From Micromonospora sp. NBRC 110009 (GTDB lineage Bacteria; Actinomycetota; Actinomycetes; Mycobacteriales; Micromonosporaceae), in the NCBI RefSeq assembly GCF_030518795.1, contig NZ_CP130427.1, positions 5,580,001-5,644,000 on the forward strand: 64,000 nucleotides of DNA. Direction: 5' to 3'. A program made the translations under genes and the position numbers. Each line of letters starts with the position of its first letter. The stretch's first letter is position 1. This document shows, one piece after another, positions 25,098-36,900 of the stretch. Under the pieces are notes generated by a model, which was not told the DNA's origin, did no database searches, and saw nothing but the letters and a program-made list of their open reading frames with translations.

Positions 25098-26429
25098 ATG
25101 ACCGGCCGCACCCCGACCGTGGCCCGTGTCGAGGCGGTGCCCGTAGCCGGGCACGACAGCATGCTGCTCAACCTCAGCGGCGCGCACGGCCCCTTCTTCA
25201 CCCGCAACATCGCCATCGTCACCGACAGCGAGGGGCGGGTGGGCGTCGGTGAGGTGCCCGGCGGCGAGGCGATCCGGCGCACCATCTGCGACGCCGGCGA
25301 GCTGCTCACCGGGCAGCCGGTCGCCGAGTTCGGCCGGCTGCTGCGTACGGTGGCCGACACATTCGCCGACCGCGACGCGGGTGGGCGCGGCCTGCAGACC
25401 TTCGACCTGCGCACGACGGTCCACGCGGTGACGGCGCTGGAGTCGGCGCTGCTGGACCTGCTGGGTCAGCACCTCGGCGTGCCGGTGGCCGAACTCCTCG
25501 GCGACGGGAAGCAGCGCGACAGCGTCCCGATGCTCGGCTACCTCTTCTACATCGGCGACCGCCGCCGCACCGGCCTGCCCTACCTTGCCGAGGCCGACCC
25601 GGTCGACGACTGGGCGCGGCGGCGCCGGGAAGCGGCGCTGACCCCGGAGGCGATCGTCGCGTTGGCCGAGGCGGCGCAGGCCCGCTACGGGTTCACCGAC
25701 TTCAAGCTCAAGGGCGGCGTGCTGGCCGGCGAGGAGGAGGTCGCGGCGGTCCGCGCGCTCGCCGAGCGGTTCCCCGACGCCCGCGTCACGCTCGACCCCA
25801 ACGGCGGCTGGCTGCTCGCCGAGGCCGTCGAGCTCTGCCGCGACCTGCACGGGGTGCTCGCCTACGCCGAGGACCCGGTCGGCGCGGAGGGCGGCTACTC
25901 GGGCCGCGAGATGATGGCGGAGTTCCGGCGGGCCACCGGGCTGCCGACGGCCACCAACATGATCGCGACCGACTGGCGGCAACTGGCCCACGCGGTCCGC
26001 TCCGACGCCGTCGACATCCCGCTCGCCGACCCGCACTTCTGGACCATGCGCGGCTCGGTGCGGGTCGCCCAGCTCTGCCACGACTTCGGCCTCACCTGGG
26101 GTTCGCACTCGAACAACCACTTCGACATCTCATTGGCGATGTTCACCCACGTGGGCGCCGCCGCCCCCGGGGAGATCACCGCCCTGGACACGCACTGGAT
26201 CTGGCAGGACGGGCAGGCCCTCACCCGTACGCCGATGCAGATCCGGGACGGGCGCATCGCCGTCCCCACCGCGCCCGGGCTGGGCGTCGAGCTCGACCGC
26301 GACGCCCTCGCGGCGGCGCACGAGCTGTACCGGGAGCACGGCCTCGGCGCCCGCGACGACGCCGTGGCGATGCAGTACCTCGTCCCCGGCTGGGTGTTCG
26401 ACCCCAAGCGTCCCTGCCTGGTCCGCTGA
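25098..26429 (+). CDS. gudD: Glucarate dehydratase (enolase superfamily)
   Basis: 443 residues, the GudD size. [39 protein letters not shown] (KxK catalytic motif), VTLDPNGGW (metal Asp), [27 protein letters not shown] and [18 protein letters not shown] (His of the catalytic dyad) match the glucarate dehydratase subgroup. It dehydrates D-glucarate/L-idarate to 5-keto-4-deoxyglucarate, the substrate of KdgD. It starts 29 bp after kdgD with GAGAGGA upstream. Confidence 0.94.
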   Translation: MTGRTPTVARVEAVPVAGHDSMLLNLSGAHGPFFTRNIAIVTDSEGRVGVGEVPGGEAIRRTICDAGELLTGQPVAEFGRLLRTVADTFADRDAGGRGLQTFDLRTTVHAVTALESALLDLLGQHLGVPVAELLGDGKQRDSVPMLGYLFYIGDRRRTGLPYLAEADPVDDWARRRREAALTPEAIVALAEAAQARYGFTDFKLKGGVLAGEEEVAAVRALAERFPDARVTLDPNGGWLLAEAVELCRDLHGVLAYAEDPVGAEGGYSGREMMAEFRRATGLPTATNMIATDWRQLAHAVRSDAVDIPLADPHFWTMRGSVRVAQLCHDFGLTWGSHSNNHFDISLAMFTHVGAAAPGEITALDTHWIWQDGQALTRTPMQIRDGRIAVPTAPGLGVELDRDALAAAHELYREHGLGARDDAVAMQYLVPGWVFDPKRPCLVR

Positions 26430-26459
26430 CCGCCGTCCTGGCGCCCCTGAAGGAGAGAC

Positions 26460-27611
26460 ATGACCACCGCCAGCGCCCCCGCCGTCCTCGACCGGATCGA
26501 GTCGGTGACCCTCTCGTCGGTCACCCTTCCGCTGCCCACCGGGATCAGCGACGCGAAGGTGCTCACCGGCCGGCAGCGGCCGATGACCGAGGTGGCGTTC
26601 CTCTTCGCCGAGATCCGCACCGAGGCCGGCTTCGAGGGTGTCGGCTTCAGCTACTCGAAGCGGGCCGGCGGGCCGGCGCAGTTCGCGCATGCCCGGGAGG
26701 TCGCCCCCGACCTGATCGGCGAGGATCCCAGCGATATCGGTCGGCTGTGGACCAAGCTCGTCTGGTCCGGCGCCTCCGTCGGGCGCAGCGGCGCGTCGAC
26801 CCAGGCGCTCGCCGCGATCGACGTGGCGCTGTGGGACCTCAAGGCCAAGCGTGCCGGGCTGCCGCTGGCCAAACTGCTCGGCGCCTACCGTGACTCGGTG
26901 CGCTGCTACAACACCTCCGGTGGCTTCCTGCACGAGTCCATCGAGCAGGTGCTGGACAACGCCACCCGCACCCTCGAATCCGGCGTCGGCGGGATCAAGA
27001 TCAAGGTGGGTCAGCCGGACTGGGCGGAGGACCTGCGCCGGGTCCGCGCCGTGCGCGAGCACATCGGGGACGCGGTGCCGCTCATGGTGGACGCGAACCA
27101 GCAGTGGGACCGGCCCACCGCGATGCGTGTCGGCCGGGCGCTGGAGGAGTTCGGCCTGGTGTGGATCGAGGAGCCGCTGGACGCGTACGACGCCGAGGGA
27201 CACGCCCAGCTCGCCCGGTCGCTGGACACCGCGGTAGCGACGGGGGAGATGCTCACCAGCGTCGCGGAGCACTACGAGCTCATCCGCGCCGGCGCGGTGG
27301 ACATCCTCCAGCCGGACGCCCCGCGCATCGGCGGCATCACCCAGTTCCTCAAGCTGGCCACGCTGGCCGACCACAGCAACCTGCAGCTGGCTCCCCACTT
27401 CGCGATGGAGATCCACGTGCACCTGGCCGCCGCCTACCCGCACGAGCCGTGGGTCGAGCACTTCGACTGGCTGTACCCGCTGTTCAACGAGCGCCTGGAG
27501 ACGCGCGGCGGGCGGATGTACCTCTCAAACCGTCCCGGGCTGGGCATCACGCTGAGCGAGCAGGCCCGCGCCTGGACCGTGGGCCGGGCCCACGTGGGCG
27601 CCTCGCACTGA
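26460..27611 (+). CDS. L-talarate/galactarate dehydratase-like enolase-superfamily enzyme
   Basis: 383 residues of the mandelate-racemase subgroup. GVGFSYSKRAGGPAQFAHA, GGIKIKVGQPDWAEDL (KxK), LMVDANQQWDRPTAM (metal Asp), WIEEPLDAYDAEGHAQLA, ATGEMLTSVAEHYEL, DILQPDAPRIGGITQFLKLA and LAPHFAMEIHVHLAAAYP (catalytic His) resemble TalrD/GalrD of Salmonella. It should feed galactarate or talarate into the same route as glucarate. Other acid-sugar dehydratase specificities are possible in this superfamily. It lies 30 bp after gudD with AAGGAGAG before the ATG. Confidence 0.85.
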   Translation: MTTASAPAVLDRIESVTLSSVTLPLPTGISDAKVLTGRQRPMTEVAFLFAEIRTEAGFEGVGFSYSKRAGGPAQFAHAREVAPDLIGEDPSDIGRLWTKLVWSGASVGRSGASTQALAAIDVALWDLKAKRAGLPLAKLLGAYRDSVRCYNTSGGFLHESIEQVLDNATRTLESGVGGIKIKVGQPDWAEDLRRVRAVREHIGDAVPLMVDANQQWDRPTAMRVGRALEEFGLVWIEEPLDAYDAEGHAQLARSLDTAVATGEMLTSVAEHYELIRAGAVDILQPDAPRIGGITQFLKLATLADHSNLQLAPHFAMEIHVHLAAAYPHEPWVEHFDWLYPLFNERLETRGGRMYLSNRPGLGITLSEQARAWTVGRAHVGASH

Positions 27612-27643
27612 ACCACCCCACCGCAGCATTGGAGGAACCCCTC

Positions 27644-29158
27644 ATGGGCACAGTCGTCAGCATCGACCCCCGCACCGGCCGGGCGGTCGAGGAGGTGGCG
27701 CCGGAGACCACCACCGCGGAGGTGGACCGCCGCTGCGCCGCCGCCCTCGCCGCGGCCCCCGGCCTGGAGGCGCTCGGCCGGGCCGGGCGGGCCGCGCTGC
27801 TGCGTGGCCTCGCGGACGGCCTGGAGGACCGGCGGGCCGACATCGTCGCCGTCGCCGACCGGGAGACGGCGCTCGGACCGGCCCGGCTGACCGGCGAACT
27901 CACCCGCACCTGTTACCAGCTGCGGCTCTTCGCCGAGGTGCTCGAGGAGGGCAGCTACCTCGAGGCGGCGATCGACCACCCGGGCGAGACCCCGATGGGT
28001 CCCCGTCCCGACCTGCGCCGGATGCTCATCCCGATCGGCCCGGTCGCGGTGTTCGGGGCGAGCAACTTCCCGCTGGCCTTCTCCGTACCCGGCGGCGACA
28101 CCGCCTCGGCGCTCGCGGCCGGCTGCCCGGTGGTCGTCAAGGCACACGGGTCCCACCCCGCGACGTCGCAGCTGGTCTTCGACATCCTCGTGTCCGCAGC
28201 GCACCAGGCGGGCGCCCCGGACGGCACGCTGAGCCTGATCCACGGCGTCCAGGCCGGCGCGGACCTCGTCGCCCACCCGGCGATCCGGGCCGTCGGCTTC
28301 ACCGGCTCGGTCACCGGCGGGCGCGCGCTGCTGCAGATCATCGAGCAGCGCCGCGACCCCGTGCCGTTCTTCGGGGAGCTCAGCAGCCTCAACCCGGTCG
28401 TCGTGACGCCGCGGGCCGCCGCCGAGCGCGGGCCGGCGATCGGCACCGAGCTCGTCGGGTCGTTCACCCTCGGCGCCGGCCAGTTCTGCACCAAGCCCGG
28501 CCTGGTGTTCGTACCGGTCGGCTCCGACGGCGACGCCGTGGTCGCCGCCATGGCGGAGGCGGTTCGGGGCGCGGACGCCCCGGTCCTGCTCAACGAGGGC
28601 ATCGCCGCCGCGTACGGCCACCTCGCCGGCGGCCTCGCCGAGGCACCCGGCGTCCAGGTGCTGGCCCGCGGCGCCGAGCCGGCGGGGGACGGCTTCCGGG
28701 CCGCGCCGCTGCTCCTGGCGACGTCAGCGGGCCGGCTGCCGCGGCAGGTCACCGAGGAGTGCTTCGGGCCCGTGTCGGTCGTGGCCCGCTACGACGGTGC
28801 CGCCGAGCTGTTCGCCGCGCTGGCGGCGATGCCCTCGTCGCTGACCGCGACCGTGCTGCGCGGCCGACGCGAGACGGAGCTGCCGCTGGCGGTCTCCGAG
28901 CAGCTGCGCCCACGCGCCGGCCGGCTGATCTACGACGCCTACCCCACGGGCGTGGCCGTCTCCTGGGCGCAGCACCACGGCGGGCCGTGGCCGTCGACCA
29001 ACTCGCAGCACACGTCCGTCGGCACCACGGCGATCCGGCGGTTCCTGCGCCCGATCACCTGGCAGGGCGCGCCCGCCGACCTGCTCCCGCTCGAACTGAC
29101 CGACGACTACCACGGCGTCCCGCGGCGGGTCGACGGGGTCCTCGAGTTGCCTCGATGA
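27644..29158 (+). CDS. 2-ketoglutarate semialdehyde dehydrogenase (NADP+-type)
   Basis: 504 residues. VAVFGASNFPLAFSVPGGDTASALAAGCPVVVKAH, VGFTGSVTGGRALLQI, PFFGELSSLNPVVV (catalytic Glu) and FTLGAGQFCTKPGLVF (catalytic Cys) mark the AldH subgroup that oxidises 2-ketoglutarate semialdehyde. It completes the pathway to 2-ketoglutarate after KdgD. GGAGG lies before the ATG. It is the fourth gene of the operon, 32 bp after the talarate/galactarate dehydratase. Confidence 0.92.
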   Translation: MGTVVSIDPRTGRAVEEVAPETTTAEVDRRCAAALAAAPGLEALGRAGRAALLRGLADGLEDRRADIVAVADRETALGPARLTGELTRTCYQLRLFAEVLEEGSYLEAAIDHPGETPMGPRPDLRRMLIPIGPVAVFGASNFPLAFSVPGGDTASALAAGCPVVVKAHGSHPATSQLVFDILVSAAHQAGAPDGTLSLIHGVQAGADLVAHPAIRAVGFTGSVTGGRALLQIIEQRRDPVPFFGELSSLNPVVVTPRAAAERGPAIGTELVGSFTLGAGQFCTKPGLVFVPVGSDGDAVVAAMAEAVRGADAPVLLNEGIAAAYGHLAGGLAEAPGVQVLARGAEPAGDGFRAAPLLLATSAGRLPRQVTEECFGPVSVVARYDGAAELFAALAAMPSSLTATVLRGRRETELPLAVSEQLRPRAGRLIYDAYPTGVAVSWAQHHGGPWPSTNSQHTSVGTTAIRRFLRPITWQGAPADLLPLELTDDYHGVPRRVDGVLELPR

Positions 29159-29230
29159 CCACGTCGGCAGCCACCTTCCCGGTGCCGGCGGACGGCGCGT
29201 CCGACCCGCTCGGGTGAGCGGCGCGGCCGG

Positions 29231-30157
29231 GTGAGCGCGGTCATCGGCGGCATCGCCGCCCTGGTCGCGGTGATCGCCGTGGGCTGGGTCGTCGGCCGGA
29301 CCGGCGTGCTGGGCGCCGAGGCCGGTGGGGTGCTGTCGCGGTTGTCGTACTTCGTGGCGACGCCCGCCCTGCTGCTGCTCACGCTTGCGGACGCCGACCC
29401 GACCGCGCTGCTGTCGGCCGCCCTTCTGGCGACCGCGGGCAGCGCGGTGCTCAGCGCGCTGCTGTACGCGACGCTGGCCCGGTGGCGTTGGCGGCTGTCG
29501 CCGGCCCGGCTGGCGGTCGGTGGCCTCGCCTCGTCCTACGTCAACGCCGGCAACCTGGGCATACCCATCGCCGCCTACGTCCTCGGCGACGCCTCCTTCG
29601 TGGCCCCGGTGCTGCTGTTCCAGGTGCTCGTCCTGGCCCCGGTCGGGCTGGCCGTGCTGGCCGGCTCGCACCCGGCCGGCGACGCGGCGCCCCGCTGGCG
29701 GCCGCTCACCCAGCCCCTGCGTACGCCGGTCGTGGTCGGCTGCGGCCTGGGTGTGCTGGTGGCGGCCACCGGCGTGGACCTGCCGTCGCTCGTGCGGTCG
29801 CCGATCGAGCTGACCGCCGCGCTCGCGGTGCCCGCGGCGCTGCTCGCCTACGGGATGAGCCTGCACGGCGCACCCCGCCCCGCGTCCGGCGACGGAGCGT
29901 CCCAGGTCTGGCTGGCCGTGGCGCTCAAGACCCTCGCCCAGCCGGCGCTGGCGTACGCGCTCGGCCGGTGGGTCGCCGGGCTGGCGGGGGTGGCGTTGCT
30001 GGCGGTCACCGTCACCTCGGCCCTGCCGACGGCGCAGAACGTCTTCGTCTACGCCTCGTCCTACGACCGCGGCACCCTGCTGGCCCGGGACACCGTGCTG
30101 CTCACCACGGTGCTGTCCGTCCCCCTGCTCGTCGGGATCGCCCTGCTGCTCGGCTGA
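29231..30157 (+). CDS. AEC-family permease
   Basis: 308 residues with ~10 membrane helices in two inverted halves. Family marks are LSRLSYFVATPALLLLTLAD, SYVNAGNLGIPIAAYVLGD and the closing SALPTAQNVFVYASSYDRG. AEC (auxin-efflux-carrier-like) proteins in bacteria move malonate, malate and other organic acids. Its place at the end of the glucarate operon suggests a second, possibly export or overflow, route for organic acids. It starts at GTG 72 bp after the dehydrogenase gene. Confidence 0.85.
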   Translation: MSAVIGGIAALVAVIAVGWVVGRTGVLGAEAGGVLSRLSYFVATPALLLLTLADADPTALLSAALLATAGSAVLSALLYATLARWRWRLSPARLAVGGLASSYVNAGNLGIPIAAYVLGDASFVAPVLLFQVLVLAPVGLAVLAGSHPAGDAAPRWRPLTQPLRTPVVVGCGLGVLVAATGVDLPSLVRSPIELTAALAVPAALLAYGMSLHGAPRPASGDGASQVWLAVALKTLAQPALAYALGRWVAGLAGVALLAVTVTSALPTAQNVFVYASSYDRGTLLARDTVLLTTVLSVPLLVGIALLLG

Positions 30158-30172
30158 TCGTCATGCCACGGA

Positions 30173-30228
30173 GGTATCCCGCCATGCCGGGCCGGACTTG
30201 GACAGGCATCGTCAGCGGCTTCTAGCGT
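30173..30228 (+). promoter_or_regulatory. LysR-type regulated promoter of the FAD-oxidase gene
   Basis: GGTAT-N6-ATGC (30173-30187), 11 nt, TGGACA (30199-30204), 18 nt, TAGCGT (30223-30228): the same spacing as the promoters of tctC and kdgD. The start of transcription would be near 30235, 47 nt before the GTG at 30282. Confidence 0.8.
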
Positions 30229-30281
30229 GACGATGTGATCATGTCGACCCCGCAGCGTCCCAACGGCACGGTGGACGCTTC

Positions 30282-31693
30282 GTGACCGCGGGACTCATGG
30301 GCCGGTTGCGGCAGGTGGTCGGGCCCGCCGGGCTGATCGACGACCCGGGCGAGATGGCCGGGTACGCGAGCGACTGGCGAAACGCCTACTCGGGAACACC
30401 CGCGGCCGTCGTGCGGCCGGGCGGCACGGAGGAGGTGGCCGCGGTCGTCGCGCTCTGCGCCGAGGCGGGTGTCGCGATGGTGCCGCAGGGCGGCAACACC
30501 GGGTTGTGCGGCGCAGCGGTCCCGGACCACACCGGCGGCCAGGTGGTGCTCTCGCTGACCCGGATGCGGCGGATCCGCGACGTCGACCTCGCCAACCAGA
30601 CGATCACCGTGGAAGCCGGCGCGGTGCTGAAGTCGGTGCAGGCGGCCGCGGCGGCCGCCGGCCGGCTCTTCCCGCTCTCCCTCGGCGCGGAGGGAAGTTG
30701 CACCATCGGCGGCAACCTCGCGACCAACGCCGGCGGGACCGGAGTGCTCCGCTACGGCACGATGCGGGACCTGACCCTCGGGCTGGAGGTGGTGCTCCCC
30801 GACGGGCGGATCTGGAACGGGCTCCGGGGGCTGCGGAAGGACAACACCGGCTACGACCTCAAGCAGCTGTTCATCGGCGCGGAAGGCACCCTCGGGGTGA
30901 TCACCGCCGCCGTCCTGAAGCTCTTCCCCGCCGTGCGGAACCGCGCGACGGCCTGGATCGCCCTGCCGGGCCCGCAGGCGGGGATCGACCTGATCGGCAT
31001 CCTCCGCGAACAGGCCGGCGACCGGCTGACCGGCTTCGAGATCATGTCCCGGCAGAGCCTGGGGTTCGTGCTGCGCCACGCGTCCGGCGCCCGGGACCCC
31101 TTCGGCGAGCGGCATCCCTGGTACGCCCTGGTGGAGCTGAACGACACGCTGCCCGCCGCCGGCCTCGACGGCGTACTCGAGTCGGCGCTGGGCGACGCGA
31201 TCGGGACGGGGGTGGTGTCGGACGCGGTCATCGCCTCCAGCCCGGCACAGGCCGCTGCCCTCTGGGCGCTGCGCGAAGGCATCTCGGAAGCGCAGAACCA
31301 TGAAGGCCCCAGCCTCAAGCACGACGTCAGCGTGCCGGTCAGCCGCATCCCGACGTTCCTGGCCCGCACCGACCGGGCACTCCGGGAGCTGGTCCCGGGC
31401 ATCCGGATCGTGACGTACGGCCACGTCGGCGACGGCAACCTGCACTACAACCTCAGCAAACCCGAGCGCAGCGGCGACGCCGAATTCCAGGCGCGCGCGG
31501 CTGACCTCGCTCGGGTCATCTACGACGCCACCAGCGCCTGCGACGGCAGCATCAGCGCCGAGCACGGGCTGGGGCAGTCGAAGCGGGGGATCGTCGCCGA
31601 CTACAAGGGCCGCCACGAGCTGGACCTCATGCGCGGGCTCAAGCAGCTGTTCGACCCGCGGGGCCTGATGAACCCCGGAAAGCTGCTGCCGGA

Positions 31694-31697
<4 letters not shown>
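30282..31697 (+). CDS. GlcD-type FAD-linked 2-hydroxyacid dehydrogenase
   Basis: 471 residues of the vanillyl-alcohol-oxidase/FAD-linked oxidase C fold. PGGTEEVAAVVALCAEAGVAMVPQGGNTGLCG and LGAEGSCTIGGNLATNAGGTGVLRYG bind FAD; YGHVGDGNLHYNL and ISAEHGLGQSKR carry the metal and active-site residues seen in D-lactate and D-2-hydroxyglutarate dehydrogenases. The co-regulated 2-ketoglutarate pathway makes D-2-hydroxyglutarate, glycolate or a tartronate-like hydroxyacid plausible substrates. It has its own copy of the regulated promoter. Its TAG overlaps the stop of the convergent broken gene. Confidence 0.87.
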
Positions 31698-33839
<2,142 letters not shown>

Positions 33840-33942
33840 CCGACAGACCACGGCGAGGTGACTGTCGGCCATCTTGCCGTTCGGTCGCCGCGCAACTCCC
33901 CCCTGACACACTCCGCTCATTGGCTTGAGTGATGGAGGATCC

Positions 33943-36900
33943 ATGTTTTCCTCGTTCCGCGGCGCCGCGCTCGTATCCTCCATCGTTCTGCTGAATGCGA
34001 CGATCCTGGTTCCCGCCCAGCCGGTGTTCGCGGCCGGCCCACCGGCGTTCGTGCAACAGGTGACCGGGCACGGCGTGGGCGTGACGCGGGCCGTCACCAC
34101 TCCGAACCCGACGACGGCGGGCAATCGGCTGGTCGTCGAGGTCGGCGTGTGGAACTCGGGATCGGCCACGGTCAGCGCGGTGACCGACAACGCGGGTGAC
34201 ACCTTCGTCAAGATCCTCAGCTTCGCGGCGTCCGATCACACCGAGATGAGCGTCTGGACCGCCGTCGTCGCGACCGGTGGGACCAAGCCGACCATCACCG
34301 CACGGGCCACGTCCTCGGCTGACCTGGGGATCGCGGCGCTGGAGTACTCCGGCCTGTCCACGGCCTCGGTGGTCGACCAGGAAAGGCACGCTGCGGGTAC
34401 CACCGGCTCCACCGCCGCGACCGTCAGCTCGGGCGCCACCGCCCCGACGACCGCCGGCGGTGAACTGGCACTCGGTCTCTACGCGGACTCCGGCTTCGGC
34501 GCCACCCTGACCCCCGGTAGCGGCTTCACCCAGCGCGCCAACCTTTCCCCGACCGGCGACATGGAGCTGCTCGTCGAGGACCAGATCGTGGCCGCGGGTG
34601 CGACGCCCAATGCGGGCGCCGGCACGGCGGCGCGCACGACCTGGCTGATGGCCACCGTCGTGCTGCGGGCCGGGTCGCCGTCGGCCCCGACCGCGCCGCA
34701 GGCCCCCACCGGGGTGGCCGCCACGGCCGGCGACGGCAGCGCCACCGTGACCTGGACCGCACCCGGCGACGGCGGCAGCCAGCTCACCAGCTACGCCATC
34801 ACGCCGTACGCGGGCGGTGTCGCGCAGGCCCCGACCACCGTGGCCGGCTCGCCGCCGTCGACGACCGCGACCGTGAACGGGCTGACCAACGGCACGGAAT
34901 ACACCTTCACGGTGACCGCCACCAACGGGGTCGGGACCGGCCCGGCCTCGACCGCATCGGCCCCGGTCACGCCGGGCCCTCAGGCCGGTGGATCGTGGTC
35001 GGGCCTGCAGACCTGGCCCATCGTGGCGTTGAGCAACACCCTGCTCTACAACGGCAGCGTGGTGGCGTGGGACGGCTGGCAGCAGCCGCAGCCCACCGTC
35101 GTGTGGAACCCGGCGTCGCCGCAGGCGTTCAACACGTTCAACGCCCCGACCAGCGTCTTCTGCGACGGCGCCGCGAGCCTGCCGGACGGGCGGCTGCTGG
35201 TCGTCGGTGGCTACGGCGGGCTGACCACCGGGCAGCTCGGAATTGTCGACACCAACATCTTCGACCCGGCGACCAACACCTGGAGCCGCGTCGCGGACAT
35301 GCACAAGCCACGGTGGTACCCGACCGTCACCGAACTGGCCGACGGTCGCTACGTCGCCGTCAGCGGCAACGACACCGACGCCTCGCACTGGGCGGACACG
35401 CCCGAGGTGTACGACCCGGCCACCAACACCTGGACCCTGCTGTCCGGGGTGTCCACCCCCCAGGTCCACGAGACCGAGTACCCGTTCTCGTACCTGCTGC
35501 CCAGCGGCAAGGTCTTCACCATCGGCCCCAACGAGGACAACTCCTTCCTGCTCGACGTGAACAACCAGACCTGGACCTCGGTCGGCGGCGCGAGCGGTGT
35601 CCACAACGGGTCCTCCGTGATGTACCGGCCGGGCAAGGTGCTCTACAGCGGCGGCGGCGTCGACGTCAACCGTCCCGGATCGGCCTTCAAGACGACAGCG
35701 GTCATCGACCTCAACGCGGCCACCCCGACCTGGCAGCAGACAGCGCCGATGAACAACGCCCGGGTGTACCACACACTCACCATGCTCCCGGACGGCAAGG
35801 TTCTCGCCGTCGGCGGCAACACCAACACCGACCAGGGCATCGTCACCACCGGGGTGCTGCCGGCCGAGATCTGGGACCCCACCACCCAGACCTGGACGGC
35901 GGCGGCCCCGATGGCCGCGGCCCGCAACTATCACTCGACCGCGCTGCTGATGCCCGACGCGCGGGTGCTGGTGGCGGGCGGTGGCCACCCGTTCGGCAGC
36001 AGCGGCACCGCCCAGTACTCGGCGCAGTACTACTCGCCCGCCTACCTCTCCAACGGTCCCCGGCCCACCATCACGTCGACCTCCGGAGGCGGCTCGTACG
36101 GCGGCACGATCTCGGTGTCCACCCCGGACGCGGCGTCCATCACCGCCGTCAACCTGGTGTCGCTCGGCGCGGATACCCACCAGATGGACATGAACCAGCA
36201 CTTCGTGCCGCTCAGCTTCACCAAGGACGGCAGCGGACTTACCGTGCAGGCGCCCGCCGGGCCGGAACTGGCGCCCCCGGGCTACTACATGCTGTTCATC
36301 CTCAACGGCAACGGAGTGCCATCGGTCGCTTCGATGGTGCAGATCGGCGCCAAACCCGCCGCACCCGCCGCGCCGACCGCCGTGACGGCGACACCCGCGG
36401 ACCGGAGCGCGAACGTGTCGTGGAAGGCGCCGCCGGGCAGCGGCAGCCCGATCACCAGCTACACGGTCACCCCGTACGTCGGCACGACCGCACAGCCGCC
36501 GACCACGGTCACGGGGAATCCACCGGCGACCAGCGCCACGATCCCCAACCTCACCAACGGGACCGCCTACACGTTCAAGGTCACCGCCACCAACGCGATC
36601 GGTACCTCGCCGCCGTCAGCAGCCTCGGCCGCGGTCACCCCCGGCATCGCGCCGCCACCGACCTTCGTCCAACACACCGGTACCCAGTCCGCGGGCACCG
36701 ACAGCCTGTCGGCGACCCTGCCGGCGGTCCTCGGCTCCGGCAACCGCCTGATCGTCGAGGTCGGCACCTGGAGCGGGGCCGGCGCCGCCACCACCGGCGT
36801 CACCGACGCGGCCGGCGACCAGTTCGTCGAGGTGGCGCGCTGGAAGGCGTCCGACAACACCGAGCTGAGCGTGTGGACCGCGCCGGTCACCGCCGGCGCC

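Noticed and set aside
27104-27643. Extended N-terminus for the semialdehyde dehydrogenase reaching back to 27104
   Set aside because: It would overlap the galactarate-dehydratase gene by 500 bp and is Arg/Gly-rich. The ATG at 27644 has GGAGG and starts the conserved protein.
30222-31690. C-terminal continuation of the TreS-like frame antisense to the GlcD-type oxidase
   Set aside because: Homology stops at the frameshift near 31841. The rest is Arg/Gly/Pro-rich nonsense opposite a conserved gene.
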